Shown piece after piece: positions 10,206 to 23,334 of a stretch of DNA of 64,000 nt. The notes below the pieces were generated by a model. It did no database searches. It had not been told where the DNA came from and worked only from the letters and a program-made list of their open reading frames with translations. A program made the position numbers and the translations under genes. Within the stretch, counting starts at the first letter, position 1. Each line of letters opens with the position of its first letter. This DNA comes from Ifrita kowaldi (lineage: Eukaryota; Chordata; Aves; Passeriformes; Cinclosomatidae): assembly GCA_013398055.1 (NCBI GenBank), contig VZRS01010750.1, positions 248,001 through 312,000 of the forward strand. Reading direction: 5' to 3'.

Positions 10206-11937
10206 GGAAAGAAAAAAAGTCAAAAACACTGCTGTATGGATTCAATTTTGAGTCAATAAATTGTTGATTAATCTGGCTCATGGTGTGTATAAACTCAGGC
10301 TTAGCTCTATTGGTAATCATCTCCAGAGTGCCATACAGCTGCATGCTTTCATTTCACACCAAGGGAGCAAGGATTAAATCCCTAATGGAGAAGACATGTA
10401 AACAGGTTTAGTCTCTGCAACAAGCACAGTCCCCATGGCAGCATATTTGTGTATACAGCATGTGAACGTGTGGAGAGCAAGGAGAGACTGGTTAAAAAAA
10501 AGGAAAAAAAAAAAGAAGGCGAAGGGTGACGACAGAAAGGAGAGGCAGAAACCCAAGTGGAGCGGGCAGTAAGTTTAGCAGGGTGCATTGCTGTCTGTTA
10601 GGCACCTACACCAGCCACATTCAGGTGGCATAGCATAAAATATCTCTCCTGCTCTGAGTGACAACATATGTAGGGTGACAGTCTGAGACACTGAGCCGTT
10701 GTGTGCAGGCTGCTGATAGCCGTAAACTCCTAACAGCTCCATGAGCTCATTAGTATGCCGCCCTGACCATTAGGCCTTCTGTAAAATGTGGTTTTACCCA
10801 GACCCGTATTTTCCAACATATAATCTTCACAAAGCTGTCCCAAGATCTCTAATATAGCAGGGCTAAACAGAATGTATTTGTAAGGCTTTCTTTTTTCTTA
10901 GAGAATTTTAATCCCATTTATTGGTAACTAGCTTTTAAAATGACATTTTTCCTTGCTGCATTTAGCTTAGTCCAAGGGGAAAAAGAAAAAAAAAAGATGC
11001 CAGATGTCACGGGGCCAATAAGCAGGTGGGCCGAAGCTTCTGTACCAATTCAAACTGGCACCGCATCAAACCTGGTGGGTATAACCTTTAATTCAGTGCT
11101 TCCCTGGCACCAGATCTAGTGCCATCTGCTTAGCTTTGCTAAGCTGTGCTTGTTTCTGTGCAGGGACGATGCCAACAATGCAAACTGTCTCCTACATGTG
11201 CAGGGAATCATCGGTGCAACTAGTTTTTCAAGACCCATATGGTGGCATCTGCAAATGTACACTGTCAGCATTGCTACTCGTACCACCCTTCGTGTTTAAG
11301 AATGGAAGGAGAGAGCCCTGCTTTGCAATTCACATCAAGCTGAAAGGATATTCTCTCCCTCTGCACTCCTGCTTTTAAGGGCAACCCTGGGACAAAGGGA
11401 ACATGTACCTTTAAAAGAAGAAGCAGTATAGAAATCAGGCTTGGGAACTGGGGAAAATCAAGAAACAGTTGGCAAAAAAAGGGATGATTTTATAGACACC
11501 CTCTTAAATCACTGCCTGAAAGCCTCCCCAGTGTAGTTAAAGCCAAAAAATCACCATGTCTTGACTCTTGGGGCTATTAAATGGGTTCAGTTCCAAGTCA
11601 CCCCAAGACATGAACACTTCCACTTTTCAGGAATGGATGTCATCCTATCACCTCTTCTCCATGAGGTGGTACTGTCAGAGGGACAGAGTAGGTAGAGGCT
11701 GGCTCCAGCACAGCTACTTTGGTGCTTATTCCAGGCATTAAGCATGGCTACTCACACAGAGTAGGGAATGAAATGATAACCCTGTGCACAAAGATGAGCA
11801 AACCAGAGCTATTAAAACCCATTTCAAGCTCTCCCATTTAAGTTTCTCTTTGTTAAGAAAGCAGCAATGCTTCTTTCCAACTGCAAGGACAGGGTAGGGG
11901 TATGTGGCCATGGCCAGCTGATGCCTCCTCCTGTACT

Positions 11938-11972
11938 GTCCTGTCCTCTCCTTTCCTCTCCTCTTCTCTCCT
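11938..11972 (+). repeat. CT-rich polypyrimidine tract
   Basis: A run of CCTCTCCTTT-like units, nearly all C and T on the plus strand. It opens false reading frames on both strands. Confidence 0.75.
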
Positions 11973-14445
11973 GCTGTCACATACCGTCCTTGAGAGCACA
12001 GGCTTTGCCAGCACTTTGCAGAGCCGACAGGTGTGTGTGTGCTTGGAGGGGAAGGGCAGAGAGGCACCATCCTTGCTCACACCTCTGAGCACTGGCTCGG
12101 CATTTTCCACTCCTTCATGATTTGGCCACTCAGACATTGCCACTGGCTCTGATATGTTCTCACCTATCACTTATGTCAGTAAGCAAGTTCCTGACACACT
12201 GCTCTGCCAACCATCATCAAAACACCTCTGAGCGGTCAGGAAAAGTACGTGTTGACCACAAAGAGCAGCTCTCCTTACTGCAAAATGATTAATTGTTCTC
12301 AGAGAAGGCCAGAAAAATTGGCACTGAGGGGTTTGAACAAAGCCCCTTCCTTTGGATTGCAGACACTCTGGTGGAATGGTTAAATACAAATAAAAGACTT
12401 TTTTTCAATGGAATAATTTTCCACATTTGATTTCATGGAAATTTTCTATAGATCTAGCAGTCTTCAAAAAAAATCACATTTATATAGGGCATCACTCTAC
12501 CTGACAGTGTGGCTTTAAAGCAAATCCTTCTGCCCTTCTCCATGTTCCTCTGATTCCCAAACAGTTCTGTAACATTTTTAAATAAGGAAAAGGTTAACCC
12601 AGCAATTTGGGAATTACGAAGCCTGCTACCATCTTCCTTTGAAACCTCAAGCAAGTCTCTATTCCTACAACAACACGGGGTCCCCCCTCCTTCCCCCTAA
12701 GTGCCATTGCACTCCCACCGCATCAGCAGTATTTCCCTCTCTGGGTCAAATTCTGCTTATAGGTCAAAGAGAAGGCAAAAATTATTCTTAATTTGCCTGA
12801 AAGTTATGAACCTTCACCAATTGGTAGCTTAGTTTTGAGATGTTTGGATTAAACATGTAACAAACTATGCCAGTATTACTCTTTCTTTGTTTTTAATTCT
12901 ATCAGCCGAATTGTCTTTCCTTTATTTAGTGCAAGATAACTGATCAGCACCAAACACAGCTGCAAGCCATGTCATTGGTAATGAATGAGGACTTTTTTGT
13001 TGCTGTTATGAACTTGCAGATAGCTTTAAACTGTGACCTTTAAATCACACTAGTCCAAAACTGCCATTTTTTATTTTTACACTCCATATGTTCCTTTCCT
13101 TGACATTCTATCTCCTGAAAAAGTTATAATTAAAGATTATAACTAATAGAAATTAAAACATCCTTTATGGAAAGACCAGTCTCTCTTAGGCAGAAGGATA
13201 CATTAAGAAGAAAGATTCATTTATTATTTTGATACATTGACAAAGAATTTATGCCACAGTAATCTGGCTCTGACTATAATTTCTTCCTCTAAAAATGTTC
13301 ACCATGATTGGTATACAACCTGCATGAAGTTTCTGAAGGTCTCATCATGCATACTTCCACGAACAGACAGAAAAAATTGCACTTGTTGCAAGTTTGATAT
13401 GGATGTTGCTAGTGCATTGCAGAAAAACAGTTAATTGCCCAAACCCACTGCTTGCACTGTTAAGCAGCATTTTTGTTTTTACAAGGAAAGATTACTTGCA
13501 AATACTCCCTCTTGTGATCAAAGCTAGAAAACCAATGGAATCATTTCCCACTGGTTCAAATCTTTCTGACTGACATTGTTCAAGTTTACAAATAGCCTCC
13601 ATGCAGAATTTTTAAGCCTGTCCATTATGTGATCTTGTAAAAGTGGTTGCCTTTCAGAGACATTAAAAAAAGGCTCACTCATATCCTGATGAGGCATTGC
13701 ATATGATGAACTTCTTATTTCATTTCATTAGTCATGTGAAGAGGCCATATTTGAAAGGACTTATTTGTTTCTCCTTTCCCAGTTGATAAGACAATATTTT
13801 AAAATTTCATTGTTTGGTGAGTCTTCAAGGAAATAAAGGAGTGTTTAAAACAACAACATCTAAGTTAATTCTTTTCATCTTATTGTCTTTGTTGAGTTAG
13901 AAAAATATACTTTATTCTGACATAAATACCTTAAACCTTAAATTTCACCCTTTGACCCAGAGTAGCCACTGGACATTATGAGGTTCACAACACCTGCCTT
14001 AGACTTTCCAGAAGAGTGATTAAAGTGCATACAAAGATCTAAAAAAACAAAACCAAAATACATTACCCATGTTTTAACGGGCTCTTAAGCTGCCTTTTAC
14101 TGCTTAGTCTGAAAGAAATGCTGGTCTTAGAAAATTCATTTTAATCCCATGGAATGACATCTGAGTTCTCATTCAGAAAGTTCAAGTTTGCAAAAATCCA
14201 ATTGTATCTCTTAACTACTTTTTATTTTTCACAAAAATATTAACTAGGCCCTGTGTGCAGATTTAAGTCTTAAGTTTAGTGTCCTGGCATTTCACTGAGA
14301 GTTTGCCATTAGCGCATGCTCCGTGTTTATCACATGGCTCACTAGATGAGCTCCACCATTGGTTTTGTTCTATCAGTCACCGTGGAAGAGGAATAACACT
14401 TCACAAATGAAGTCTTAGGAATGGTTTGATGAAGAGAATTTTGTC

Positions 14446-14463
14446 TTGTTTTGTTTTGTTTTG
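14446..14463 (+). repeat. (TTTTG)n short microsatellite
   Basis: About three and a half copies of a TTTTG pentamer. Confidence 0.8.
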
Positions 14464-16689
14464 ATGATGAGAAAATGTTAGTTGAAGGCAAAAATTTGCT
14501 AGGGAAATTAGAAATTAAATACCCAAACTTGGATCCATTTTTGCAATTTCACCAAGCTCTAGTTGCCCTTTCCAGCTACCCAAAGCAAATTAAAAGGAAC
14601 CATGATCACTTATGCTTTCCTATGTAGGGACCAAAACCACGAATGCATCTGGATTTGCTTGTCTTTCTAAAAATCACCACATGAAATGTACACGCACTAT
14701 TGCGCAGTTAGCGGAAAGTCTCTACCCTGAGCCATAGCTGACCATGTCTCTGGAGGATCCCAGCCCTAAGCCAATCTCCTTTCCTTGCATTCCAGTGCAG
14801 AGGTTTACCTGGTTTTTGTTCCACTGAGTTTGCTCCTGAATGTTTTTCTGGATGATCTTCCAAATACCACTGAAGTGCTTGAATCAATAAAAAGCTTTTG
14901 CACACTATTTTACTACTACATATTCTACGCCATCTACATTCTATATCTAAACCGATAAAATAACACTCATGCCTTGGCCAGTTTTCTTCCAGGGTCCTCA
15001 AGGCTCAGCAACAGAGTGCCACATGCTCCAGAGTAAGAAATGATCAATAGAATGTGCCCCCAGTATTTTTGTTCATCTCACTTGTTTATGTCAAAACATT
15101 AATATCAAATTATTTATTTCCTTTCTGTAAGCAACAGCTTAACTTTGGTTTGTCTTAGCTTCTAAATGACAAATCCACAAATAAAGCAGAATAGAGCAGA
15201 CAAGGCACAGCCCCTCAGCCCAAGCTTTGCTAGAGCACCAGACTTGCATTTCACAGGAAACAATGGTCAGGGTAAATCCCTTCAGTGCTTTTCACACTCC
15301 ACTGAATACTGTTCTAGTGCATTTTCTTCAGGGGCGTTATAAAGCACATGCAAGAAACAGTCTCTGGGTTTTGGAAGTTCGGAGAACAGCAAGGCTGGCT
15401 CCCTGCAAGCAGGGCTGACCTTTCTAAAGCATTTATTCTGGCATTCCAGGGCCTGAATAATCTGAGAGACAGACATAGGGCACATATAAATAAATGAATC
15501 ACACAGAGGAATATGAAAATTCCCAGGCAGGATATGCCTTTTGCAACATGTTAACCCTTTCTGGAGAGAATTTATGGACAAAGATGTTGTGTTGATAGCT
15601 CCAGTCATCTGTGCTAACTCTGCCATAACTTCATCCATGTGGAGTGAACTATGTCTTCAGCAATGTCTGGAATGTTCCCACATCTGTTTAATTTGTTTCA
15701 GAGATGCCAGCAGTGTCACAAAAATGTTCATCTACACAGGCTTGTACAGGGTCCCAAGCTCTAATAAATATTACTACTTATTAATCAGTGACATTATTTT
15801 TGTATGTTTAAACTGATTAAACACAACGAACAACAACAGAGACTAGAAAAGTATAATCCCCACTGTTATTACATTCCCATTTAAACAGATGTTTCCTTTC
15901 CTTGTTTTATAGACTGGAAGAAGTAAATTAGTTGCAGAGTTTGACAACACATTTTTTACAGCAGCTTACAAACTATTTAAAATCACTAAGCAGGAGTATT
16001 AGCATTGCATTTGCTCCAGGGCTACCATGGTGGTGAAATAGGTTTAAAGGCACTTCCCTAAAGCCTATGAATGATTCAAACCCACTTAATGTGTAAAATC
16101 ATATACACATGCCCTCTCTCAGATATTACATGCTATGCCTATCTGTGAGGAGGAATACCCACCAGCATCTTAAATATAGTCTTTATTTTTATTGAGGAGA
16201 ATTCCAGCTCTGAATGGGATGACTTGCCAACCACTGTAGAAACGTATAATCTCTGTTCACAAAGAATTTATACTAGGATTGTAAATCAAAAGGCAAAAGG
16301 AAGATCGAGTCAATGAACAAGAGTCTGAGAAAACCAGGAGAGGCTGTAGCATCCTAGGACACGGAGATGCTTAACCACTCTCAAGATTTAGACAGCCAGT
16401 TATATATTGATCTTATCAGAGTGTGTGATTATCCTGTTATATCGTTCCTGGTTGCCAAAACAGTCCCTGCTTGCTCAGTTGATAATTATGCTCCATCTTG
16501 GCACGCTTTCTGTCCCCACCCCAAAAGAATAATGGTTATCAAACCACCCTAGGAACAAAGTATTGGTATTTATTTGCTGTAAGGAATGCCTCTCACAAAC
16601 AAAATGACATTTTTGAAGTGGAGTTGCACTACCAGACTACTGTAGACAAACATTGAAAAGCATAGGCTGAACATATTTATACAGAAGGT

Positions 16690-17117
16690 TGTCCTGGTTC
16701 TGGCCAGGACAGGGTTAATTTTTGCAGAGGGGCTTGGCTAGGACCTGGAGGTTATTCTATACCGCCTAACTTTCTGGGGATGGGGAAGGGCTCCCTTCTG
16801 TGTAGGAGTAGGGTGGGGGTGGCTCCCTGTGGTATAGTGGTGAGCATTTGCATGTGAATCCCTCACGCTCTTAAACACCCTTGTTATTAACATCACTGCT
16901 GTTACTGCTAGTTTTCTTATCTAATTGCTGCGTCCAGTAAATTGTTCTTATTTACTGCGATCTTTACCTTTTGTGCCACCAATTCTCCTCCCCAGCCTGA
17001 TGCAGGGGAAGGGGAAGGGGAGGAGTGAGGAAGCAGGGAGTGAGAAGCTGGGGTGTGGTTTGGAGTGGTTTCAGTGGGAACACTAAATTGGAGAACACCA
17101 TTCCTAAAGCACGAACA
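16690..17117 (+). mobile_element. Solo LTR of an avian endogenous retrovirus (ERVL-like, passerine type)
   Basis: It starts TGTCCTGGTTCTGGCCAGGA and ends near TCCTAAAGCACGAACA, the terminal pattern of a common songbird LTR group (TGTCCTGGTT...ACCACGACA). Inside are the GGTGAGCATTTGCATGTGAA block, a CCAGTAAATTG segment in the expected poly-A-signal region, and a G/A-rich 3' third. AAGGT directly precedes the TG (16685-16689). AGGT, or AAGGT if the terminal A is shared, follows the CA (17117-17121); this is a short target-site duplication. No gag, pol or env sequence adjoins, so it is a solo LTR left by recombination between two LTRs. The exact subfamily is from memory. Confidence 0.85.
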
Positions 17118-18756
17118 AGGTAGATTCCCGTACTCCCAAATGCACATGTTTCAAAGAAGAATACACAAAACCTTGTATTTAATTCTTGGCCTCACATGCA
17201 GCACGTGTTGGGTTAGGTCATGCAGAAAACATTGAAGGTGGAGGCACATGAGTAAATATCCAAAGGTCAGGTCAATCAGCAGAAGGAGTTTGCACAGAGG
17301 CAAACTGCCAGTTTCAGGTATGCATGAACAGGGAAAGATTTGGGCTGAGAAAAGAGTGAAATACAGTTCTTTAGAAGATGGCTGAAGTATTGTGACAAAT
17401 TAACACTTTCTTTTCCTGAAAGCTATATCTCATGACCTTTGGTGAAGGAAGTGAAAGGAAACTCCATCCTGCTACAACTTTCAACTTCTGCTGCGTGGCA
17501 GTAACACTGGCATGGTGTCAAGGACTACCTGGTCTATCAGCCTACACACCCCTAAGATGCCAATATGCTCTCAGTTCAAAAGATGGAATCAAAGATTAAT
17601 AACATTCAGTCTGCACCCATCCTGAAGCATGTGAGATAACCCATGGCTGTGGAGATGGAGCAGACCAGAGAGCTCCCCGTTATGGAAGTGGAATCAATAA
17701 TTCTTTGTTTTCTTAGATCAGAAGTTTGCTACAATGAACAAGCAATGCTTTTCTTAATGGGTTTTTTCTTTCCCAACTTTGCAACTTCAGCATAGTCTCA
17801 AAGAAAACACAGACAAGGAAAAGTCTCTGTAGTGCATGTAACAGCTTGTTCAGAGCAAGGGGGAGAGACACTGTGGAATCATAAGAGGACAACAATGTCT
17901 CAGAGAAGTCTCCAGATGATGAGAAAACTCAAGTAGGTTAAACCTGTTGGCAAACACACTCACTCTCTTTTATCCACTTCTGCAACTGAGCTGCTTGACC
18001 CATGAGAGGAATGACATCAAAATACAGCCTTCTGGCCAAAGCTACCTACCTGGAGGTTGGCATTAACCCTCTGACAATATGGTTATGAGGAAGATGCAGG
18101 AGAAAAAATATCTGTTCTTCACAATCGAAGGTTCATATCAGAGACAGTACAACCATTTGACCGAGCAGACGGAAAGTTTGGGACACAAAGCAAAGCTTCA
18201 AAACCATTTAAGACAATCTGAAGTCTGTGGAGCAGAAATTCAGGAGAGACATGCAGGAGAATACTATCTTAAGAGGGAGAATTGAAGAAAAGCGTGTTTG
18301 AAGTTACAGCAAAAACACAAGGACAAGAAAGTACTGGCACAGCTAATGCAAACTGTTACATTGATATATATGTCTTGATCTATAAGAACTCTGGATTTGA
18401 ACTTTTTATACATTTAAAAGAAAGGCAAAGAATAAATAGCATTTAATTGGCTTGAATGAAAATATAATACTTAGGAAATGAGAACTGAAATCTGATTAAG
18501 AAACCCAATGGTCCCACAGAAGAATAAATGTAGATCACATACCTGCAATTTAAATTTCAATGCCAAGAGTGACTCTAGCAATGCTGTCATGGGGTCTAAG
18601 AAACCTACAATGCACCTAGGTACTCTATGTGTACGTCTCCCACAGCAGTGTATATTTCTGTGCAAAGAGAAGCCGCAGTGAGAGTAAGAGAAAGTTGAAG
18701 TACACTGTGGGTTTAGTTCTAAGAAAGGACCAAACAATCACCTGTAAATGATTTGG

Positions 18757-18855
18757 AAAACAAACAAACAAAAACCAAAATTAAAAAAAAAAAAAAAAAG
18801 AAAATGAAAACCAAATCCCCACAACAATGATAATGAAAAAAAACAGGAAAAGAAA
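18757..18855. repeat. A-rich low-complexity tract
   Basis: ACAAACAAACAAA-type units, a run of about 19 A near 18783-18799, then further A-rich sequence. It could be a decayed retrotransposon tail, but no body is visible. Confidence 0.7.
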
Positions 18856-20778
18856 TTGAAAAGCAGTTAAGTGGTGCACTCTGAAATGTCTCCGCTGAAT
18901 TATGATAAGTATGTATTAGCTGCAGTATGTTTATCTATGTCCACAAGAGAGGATTAGCTGCAAACATTCTTCTGAGATAAACCAGAACTATTTGGTGCTG
19001 GCACTGTTAAATTTTTGTGATATGCAGGTGTTTGAAGTATGTGTGCAGCTTCCTCATTGGTTTTGATCCAGGTATTTCCACTGAGAGCATTTTTACACAT
19101 TAGATGTGATGAGGTACATAGAACAATGGCAAACACTCTGTGCATCTAGCAAAAATAGCTTTATTCACATTGAAGCTTAAAATAGTGTTGCGTGTTAAAG
19201 GCAAAGAATGTAAATACCCCCTTTGTCAGAAAAACTCGGGGTCAGTGAATTTCACCCACTTCCAGTTGGCAGGCATCCCCACAGGCTGCGCAGTGCAGTG
19301 CTTCTTACAGATGGACAACAGCACAGCTGCCCCATTTCTGATAGCAGAGAGGGCATGGTGTGAGCAGGGATTTAGGGACTCTGGGAGATGCAGTCTTGGG
19401 TAGAAGGGTGGGTGAAAACAGTCCTCTGCAGTGCCTGGTATCTTTGCTATGCACCTGTGCTGCACCAGAGCTCTTCACCCAGACCACTGCAATTTCTATC
19501 CTGCTCTAAATGGCTTCACACAAAGTCAAGATCTGCATTTTGTCACCTCCCACTTCTTGCTGTTCCCAAAGCCCTTCAGCTCCAAGGGTCCAATTTTCCT
19601 AACCCTCTTGACGTGACAGGCCTGGAAGATTTCTCCAGTGACTTTGAAAGTCACCTGCCTTCTCTCTGTTTGGTGTCTTTTCTGATGTCCTCTGCATCCT
19701 TATTGCCCTAAATGTGGTAGCTGTCATTTAACAGTAATTTAGGTGTTTATTTCAGAAGTGGTGCTCTATGTGACATCCAAAATCTAGGCACAATTTTGAT
19801 GACTCACTTCAATAGCCTTGATGCCAGTCTAGACACCTGATGAGGAGGTCAGTTAGACAAACCCCCTGAAATTTTTAACTTCTCCGGTTTTCACTGAAAA
19901 GCCATATGTTCCAGTTAGAGGATTTTTCCAAAAATAAATAATTTCCTACATCAGCAAACCTAATCCCTACTATCACTTACAAGTACTGCATTCTGCCAAA
20001 GGACTTCTTGTAAACTGTGCTTCTCCTGTGGTTCCTGCTGTTCCACAAACACTTGGTCTACACTACATGCACCTAAGGTTTCGAGGCAGCTCTCCACCTT
20101 CAGACCGATTTATGTGTAAGGCCAGTATAGACTTTTACACTGCATGTTTTAATCTTTTTTCTTCTGCCTGCTGAAAGCCACATTCTCAACCCCTTTGCAA
20201 TGTGACCTTCTGTCTACATGTAGTTTCCAGTTTTTCGGATGGCTAATTTTTTTAAAATCTTCACTTTTCTATGTTCCAGTTTCTGAAACATGTTACTGTG
20301 TTCTATGGTACAATGAGTCTCCACCTATTTATCTACATGCATCCTTCTCCACTGTCTTTCATCACAGGTGATTCCCACTGAAATTTTGAATTATCTATGA
20401 GATCACATTGGTATTTCATGACTAGCAACCATAAAATGTGTTTCATTCTTGTTTTCTTAAAATCTCACATTTAACTTCTCATTGAGTTGTGCAACTTTCA
20501 GATGAAGCCATCAAGGATTCTTTGGCATTAGCCTTGAGATGAAAGAAGTGTATTTCCAAACATTAAAGATTGCAAGTTACTGATAGGTTCCAATGGACTA
20601 TGGATCTACTCCTGTGTCACATGAGTTAATGGGTTTTTTACTTCTGGCCACGGCTGGGCCTCCATCAGGCTTTCATTAACTGTAATGCTAGAAGCATTAA
20701 AAATTCAGAAGAATAATTTCCATTAAGTAATACACCTAAAGTGGACAAAGGTTTACCTACCCTAATTACAGAGCAAGA

Positions 20779-20793
20779 ATATATATATATATG
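20779..20793. repeat. (AT)n dinucleotide run
   Basis: About seven AT units. Confidence 0.85.
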
Positions 20794-21639
20794 TTATGAC
20801 TTGAAGATAAAGTTTTGACACACTTAGTCTGCTCATAATTAAAGGAAAAGATTTATTAGTGCTGCTAGAAATTGAAAATAGCTGTGTTCTAATGGAACTT
20901 ATGGACTTATATCTTCCTGACTTTTATTCTGAGTTCTGTAAACAAAAAAATAATAATTTCAAATGCCCCACATAACAATACAGCATTAAAATATTCTGCT
21001 ATGCATCTTAAAATGACAGAACAGAACAAAATTGCCACAAAAATTAGTTAAACAAAACTAAAATATCAGCCCAGAAATCTCTATGGTCTTAATTCTGCAA
21101 ACTATTTCAGCATGTCCTTTAGGCCTTCCACACTAAGCACAGCACTGTAGCACACAACTAAATATTGCCAGGAATGTCAGGAACAGAAATGGATATCAGG
21201 GTTGAGATCCAACATACCAGAACAAAAAGAAAAGATCAGCAGATATGCACTCTGCTCAAGACTTTGGAACTACCAACCTGAACCTTTCTCTCATCTTTTT
21301 TCCCTCTGTAAGTCTTCTGTAGGGCATCTTACCCACTTGTCAGGTCTTACCAACTTCTGAGACTGAGACACACATTGTATAAAGTGATTTTTAGATCTCT
21401 AAACAATTTTTTTAAAAGAGTAAAGCTTTTAAAAATTTTTTTTTTCATTTTTTTTATTCCTATATTTAACATGAGATTCAAATTCCACGAAATTTCAAGA
21501 CTTTGGAATTATCTGACAACTTTTCATTCCAAGTTCTACCTTGAGGTCTGGTCTGGTCTGCTCATAACTATTGCCTTTAATCAGTTTTATCATATTTTCA
21601 AATAGACCTTCCACTTCCTGATTTTTTATTCCCCTGCTG

Positions 21640-22745
21640 GACAACAACGTTCCTTCCCAGGTTTTTTCCTATGAGGCAAACACACCAAGATCTTCTAATC
21701 TCTTCTCATAAAAGCAATCCATCTTTCCTCTCAACAACCATTATTCCAGTTTGAATTTAGCTGTCTTAATATGGGTGACCAGAACTGCAAAAACTTCCCT
21801 GTATGCTCATAATATGTCTTTAGGGTGAGACACTAGACTCAGCTGATTTATCTAAGGACAGAGCCTGCCACCTTCTCGGAAGCATCTCTTGGATTTCTCA
21901 GACACATCCTGAAACCAGTGAGGGTATCTTGCTCCCTCTCCTCTGCCATTTCCTGCCACTGAACTTACCAGAGAATTTTTCCTAGCTGCCCCTCTAAGTG
22001 ACTGCCCTTGTACATTTTGCTATTGAATTACAACTCTTTTCTGCTATTCCAGTCCTCTAGGTAACACAGATCTTCCTGCATTATGCTTCAATCTCCTCCA
22101 TATTGACAAAACCTCCAATTTTGTCTCATTACCACACTGCCACTTTTTATGCCTTTGTCATTACTAAAGCTATTAAGGAAAGGTATGAGGAGAGGAAATA
22201 GTTACCAGAGGGAAAACCTGAACACATAATTTACTGTGCAGCGACTGCCCACATACATCCTACTACCTGTAGTGAAACACAGTAGCTGTCTCCTATTTAT
22301 CACAGGATACTGATGGGCAAGTGTCTTGAGAGAAATAGGTACTGTGCTTAAGCTGTAAACTCCCACTCTTGCCCATGATGGTCATGACAATTGATTAGGT
22401 ATCTTTAATCAGTCCCTAATGATCCCTCAAGAATACACAGTACCTCCTTCCAGTCTGCCCTTTAAGCAACAGCCATTGCATGATTATGTTGTCCTCATTC
22501 AGCTCTTTACCTTTTTTCTAAATTCCCTGCTAATCCCCATTCTCCCTATTGCAATTAGTAAATTCCAGTGGAGCACTATATGAGATGCCCTACTGAAGTC
22601 CAAGCAGATTTGACCTACCTTACTTCCTAGATAAGTCAGTCAGGGAAAACTGACAAACCTGTAATTGCCCAGATCACAATTTTTCCTTTCTTAATATGGG
22701 TTTATACTTCCTACACTCCATTCATGCTCTCCACCTTTTAATTTA
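21640..22745 (-). mobile_element. Ancient, highly diverged CR1-like LINE fragment
   Basis: Reading the plus strand left to right, several islands match the reverse complement of an old CR1-type ORF2 3' region known from turtles, crocodilians and birds. They are a GTGACCAGAACTGC block (about 21775), a CTCCATATTGACAAAACCTC block (22097), a CCCTACTGAAGTCCAAGCAG block (22588) and a CTGTAATTGCCCAGATCAC block (22660), followed by CTTTCTTAATATGGG. Their order is collinear with the family. No continuous reading frame survives. Divergence is far greater than in the neighbouring CR1 copies, so this is a much older layer. Confidence 0.7.
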
Positions 22746-22902
22746 TAAAAATGAAAGCTATCAAACTCTTATTCTTTCATGTGTCATTGAAAATTAAGTT
22801 CATGTTTAATCCTGATGCGGGATGAAACTAAACTTTCCAGATTCTGTTTTTATCTCAACTGTGGAGATTTCAGATTCTCTTCTTTACCCTTGGGTACCAT
22901 GA

Positions 22903-22975
22903 TTATTATTGAATCTTGAATCTTGAAATATTGGTTATTATTGAACAATGATTCAATAATTAGTTATTATTTCAT
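22903..22975. repeat. ATT-rich patch with a perfect 8-bp hairpin
   Basis: TTATTGAA at 22938-22945 and its exact reverse complement TTCAATAA at 22952-22959 flank a 6-base loop. The surroundings contain reiterated TTATTATT and a TGAATCT heptamer repeat. Probably low-complexity origin. Confidence 0.6.
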
Positions 22976-23128
22976 CATTATTTATCCTTGTCCTTGGCAA
23001 AAACTAGAAAAATACCCACACATTTTGGTTTTGATCCATAGCTAAATCATAACCTCACTCCCTGAAAAGAAGAAAGGCTTTCTTTTTTGTTCTTTTGTTA
23101 GCTTTACTACCAATAGCTTTCTGCTACT

Positions 23129-23334
23129 TCATAGAGTCATAGAATACTATCATCTGGTCCAAACTTTCTTTGCAAAAGCACGGTCTAGACAACAGGGCCC
23201 AGCATCTTGTCCAGCTGAATATCAAAAGTGTCCAGTGCTGGGGAACCCACGACCTGCTTAGGGAGATTATTCTAGTGGCTGATCTCATTGTGAAATATTT
23301 TTCACTTGTGTCCATCCAGAATCTCTGCACAAGT
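23129..23334 (-). mobile_element. CR1 LINE 3' fragment (older subfamily)
   Basis: It begins TCATAGAGTCATAGAAT, the reverse complement of the CR1 3' terminal octamer repeats. It continues with blocks such as GGGCCCAGCATCTTGTCCAG and AAAAGTGTCCAGTGCTGGGG, which belong to a CR1-J-like subfamily. The element is on the minus strand with its 3' end at the left and is 5'-truncated where the next CR1 begins. Confidence 0.85.

Larger units (their letters stand above)
10206..16689. other. Long unassigned interval
   Basis: About 6.5 kb without recognisable coding homology or named transposon. It contains a polypyrimidine tract (11938-11972) and a (TTTTG)n run (14446-14463). The section 11700-12200 is locally GC-richer with overlapping ORFs on both strands of no recognised type. 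Another both-strand ORF cluster lies at about 15230-15820 without a clear family. Confidence 0.4.
17118..21639. other. Long unassigned AT-rich interval
   Basis: No recognised genes. It includes an A-rich low-complexity tract at about 18757-18855 and a short (AT)n run at 20779-20793. A both-strand cluster of short ORFs at 19230-19710 is slightly GC-richer but has no recognisable product. Confidence 0.4.

Noticed and set aside
16826..16870. tRNA-Gly/Asp-like 5' half (GGTATAGTGGTGAGCAT with a good A box)
   Set aside because: It lies inside the LTR, lacks a proper B box (only GTGAATCC), and the acceptor and anticodon stems cannot form. It matches the usual LTR sequence instead.
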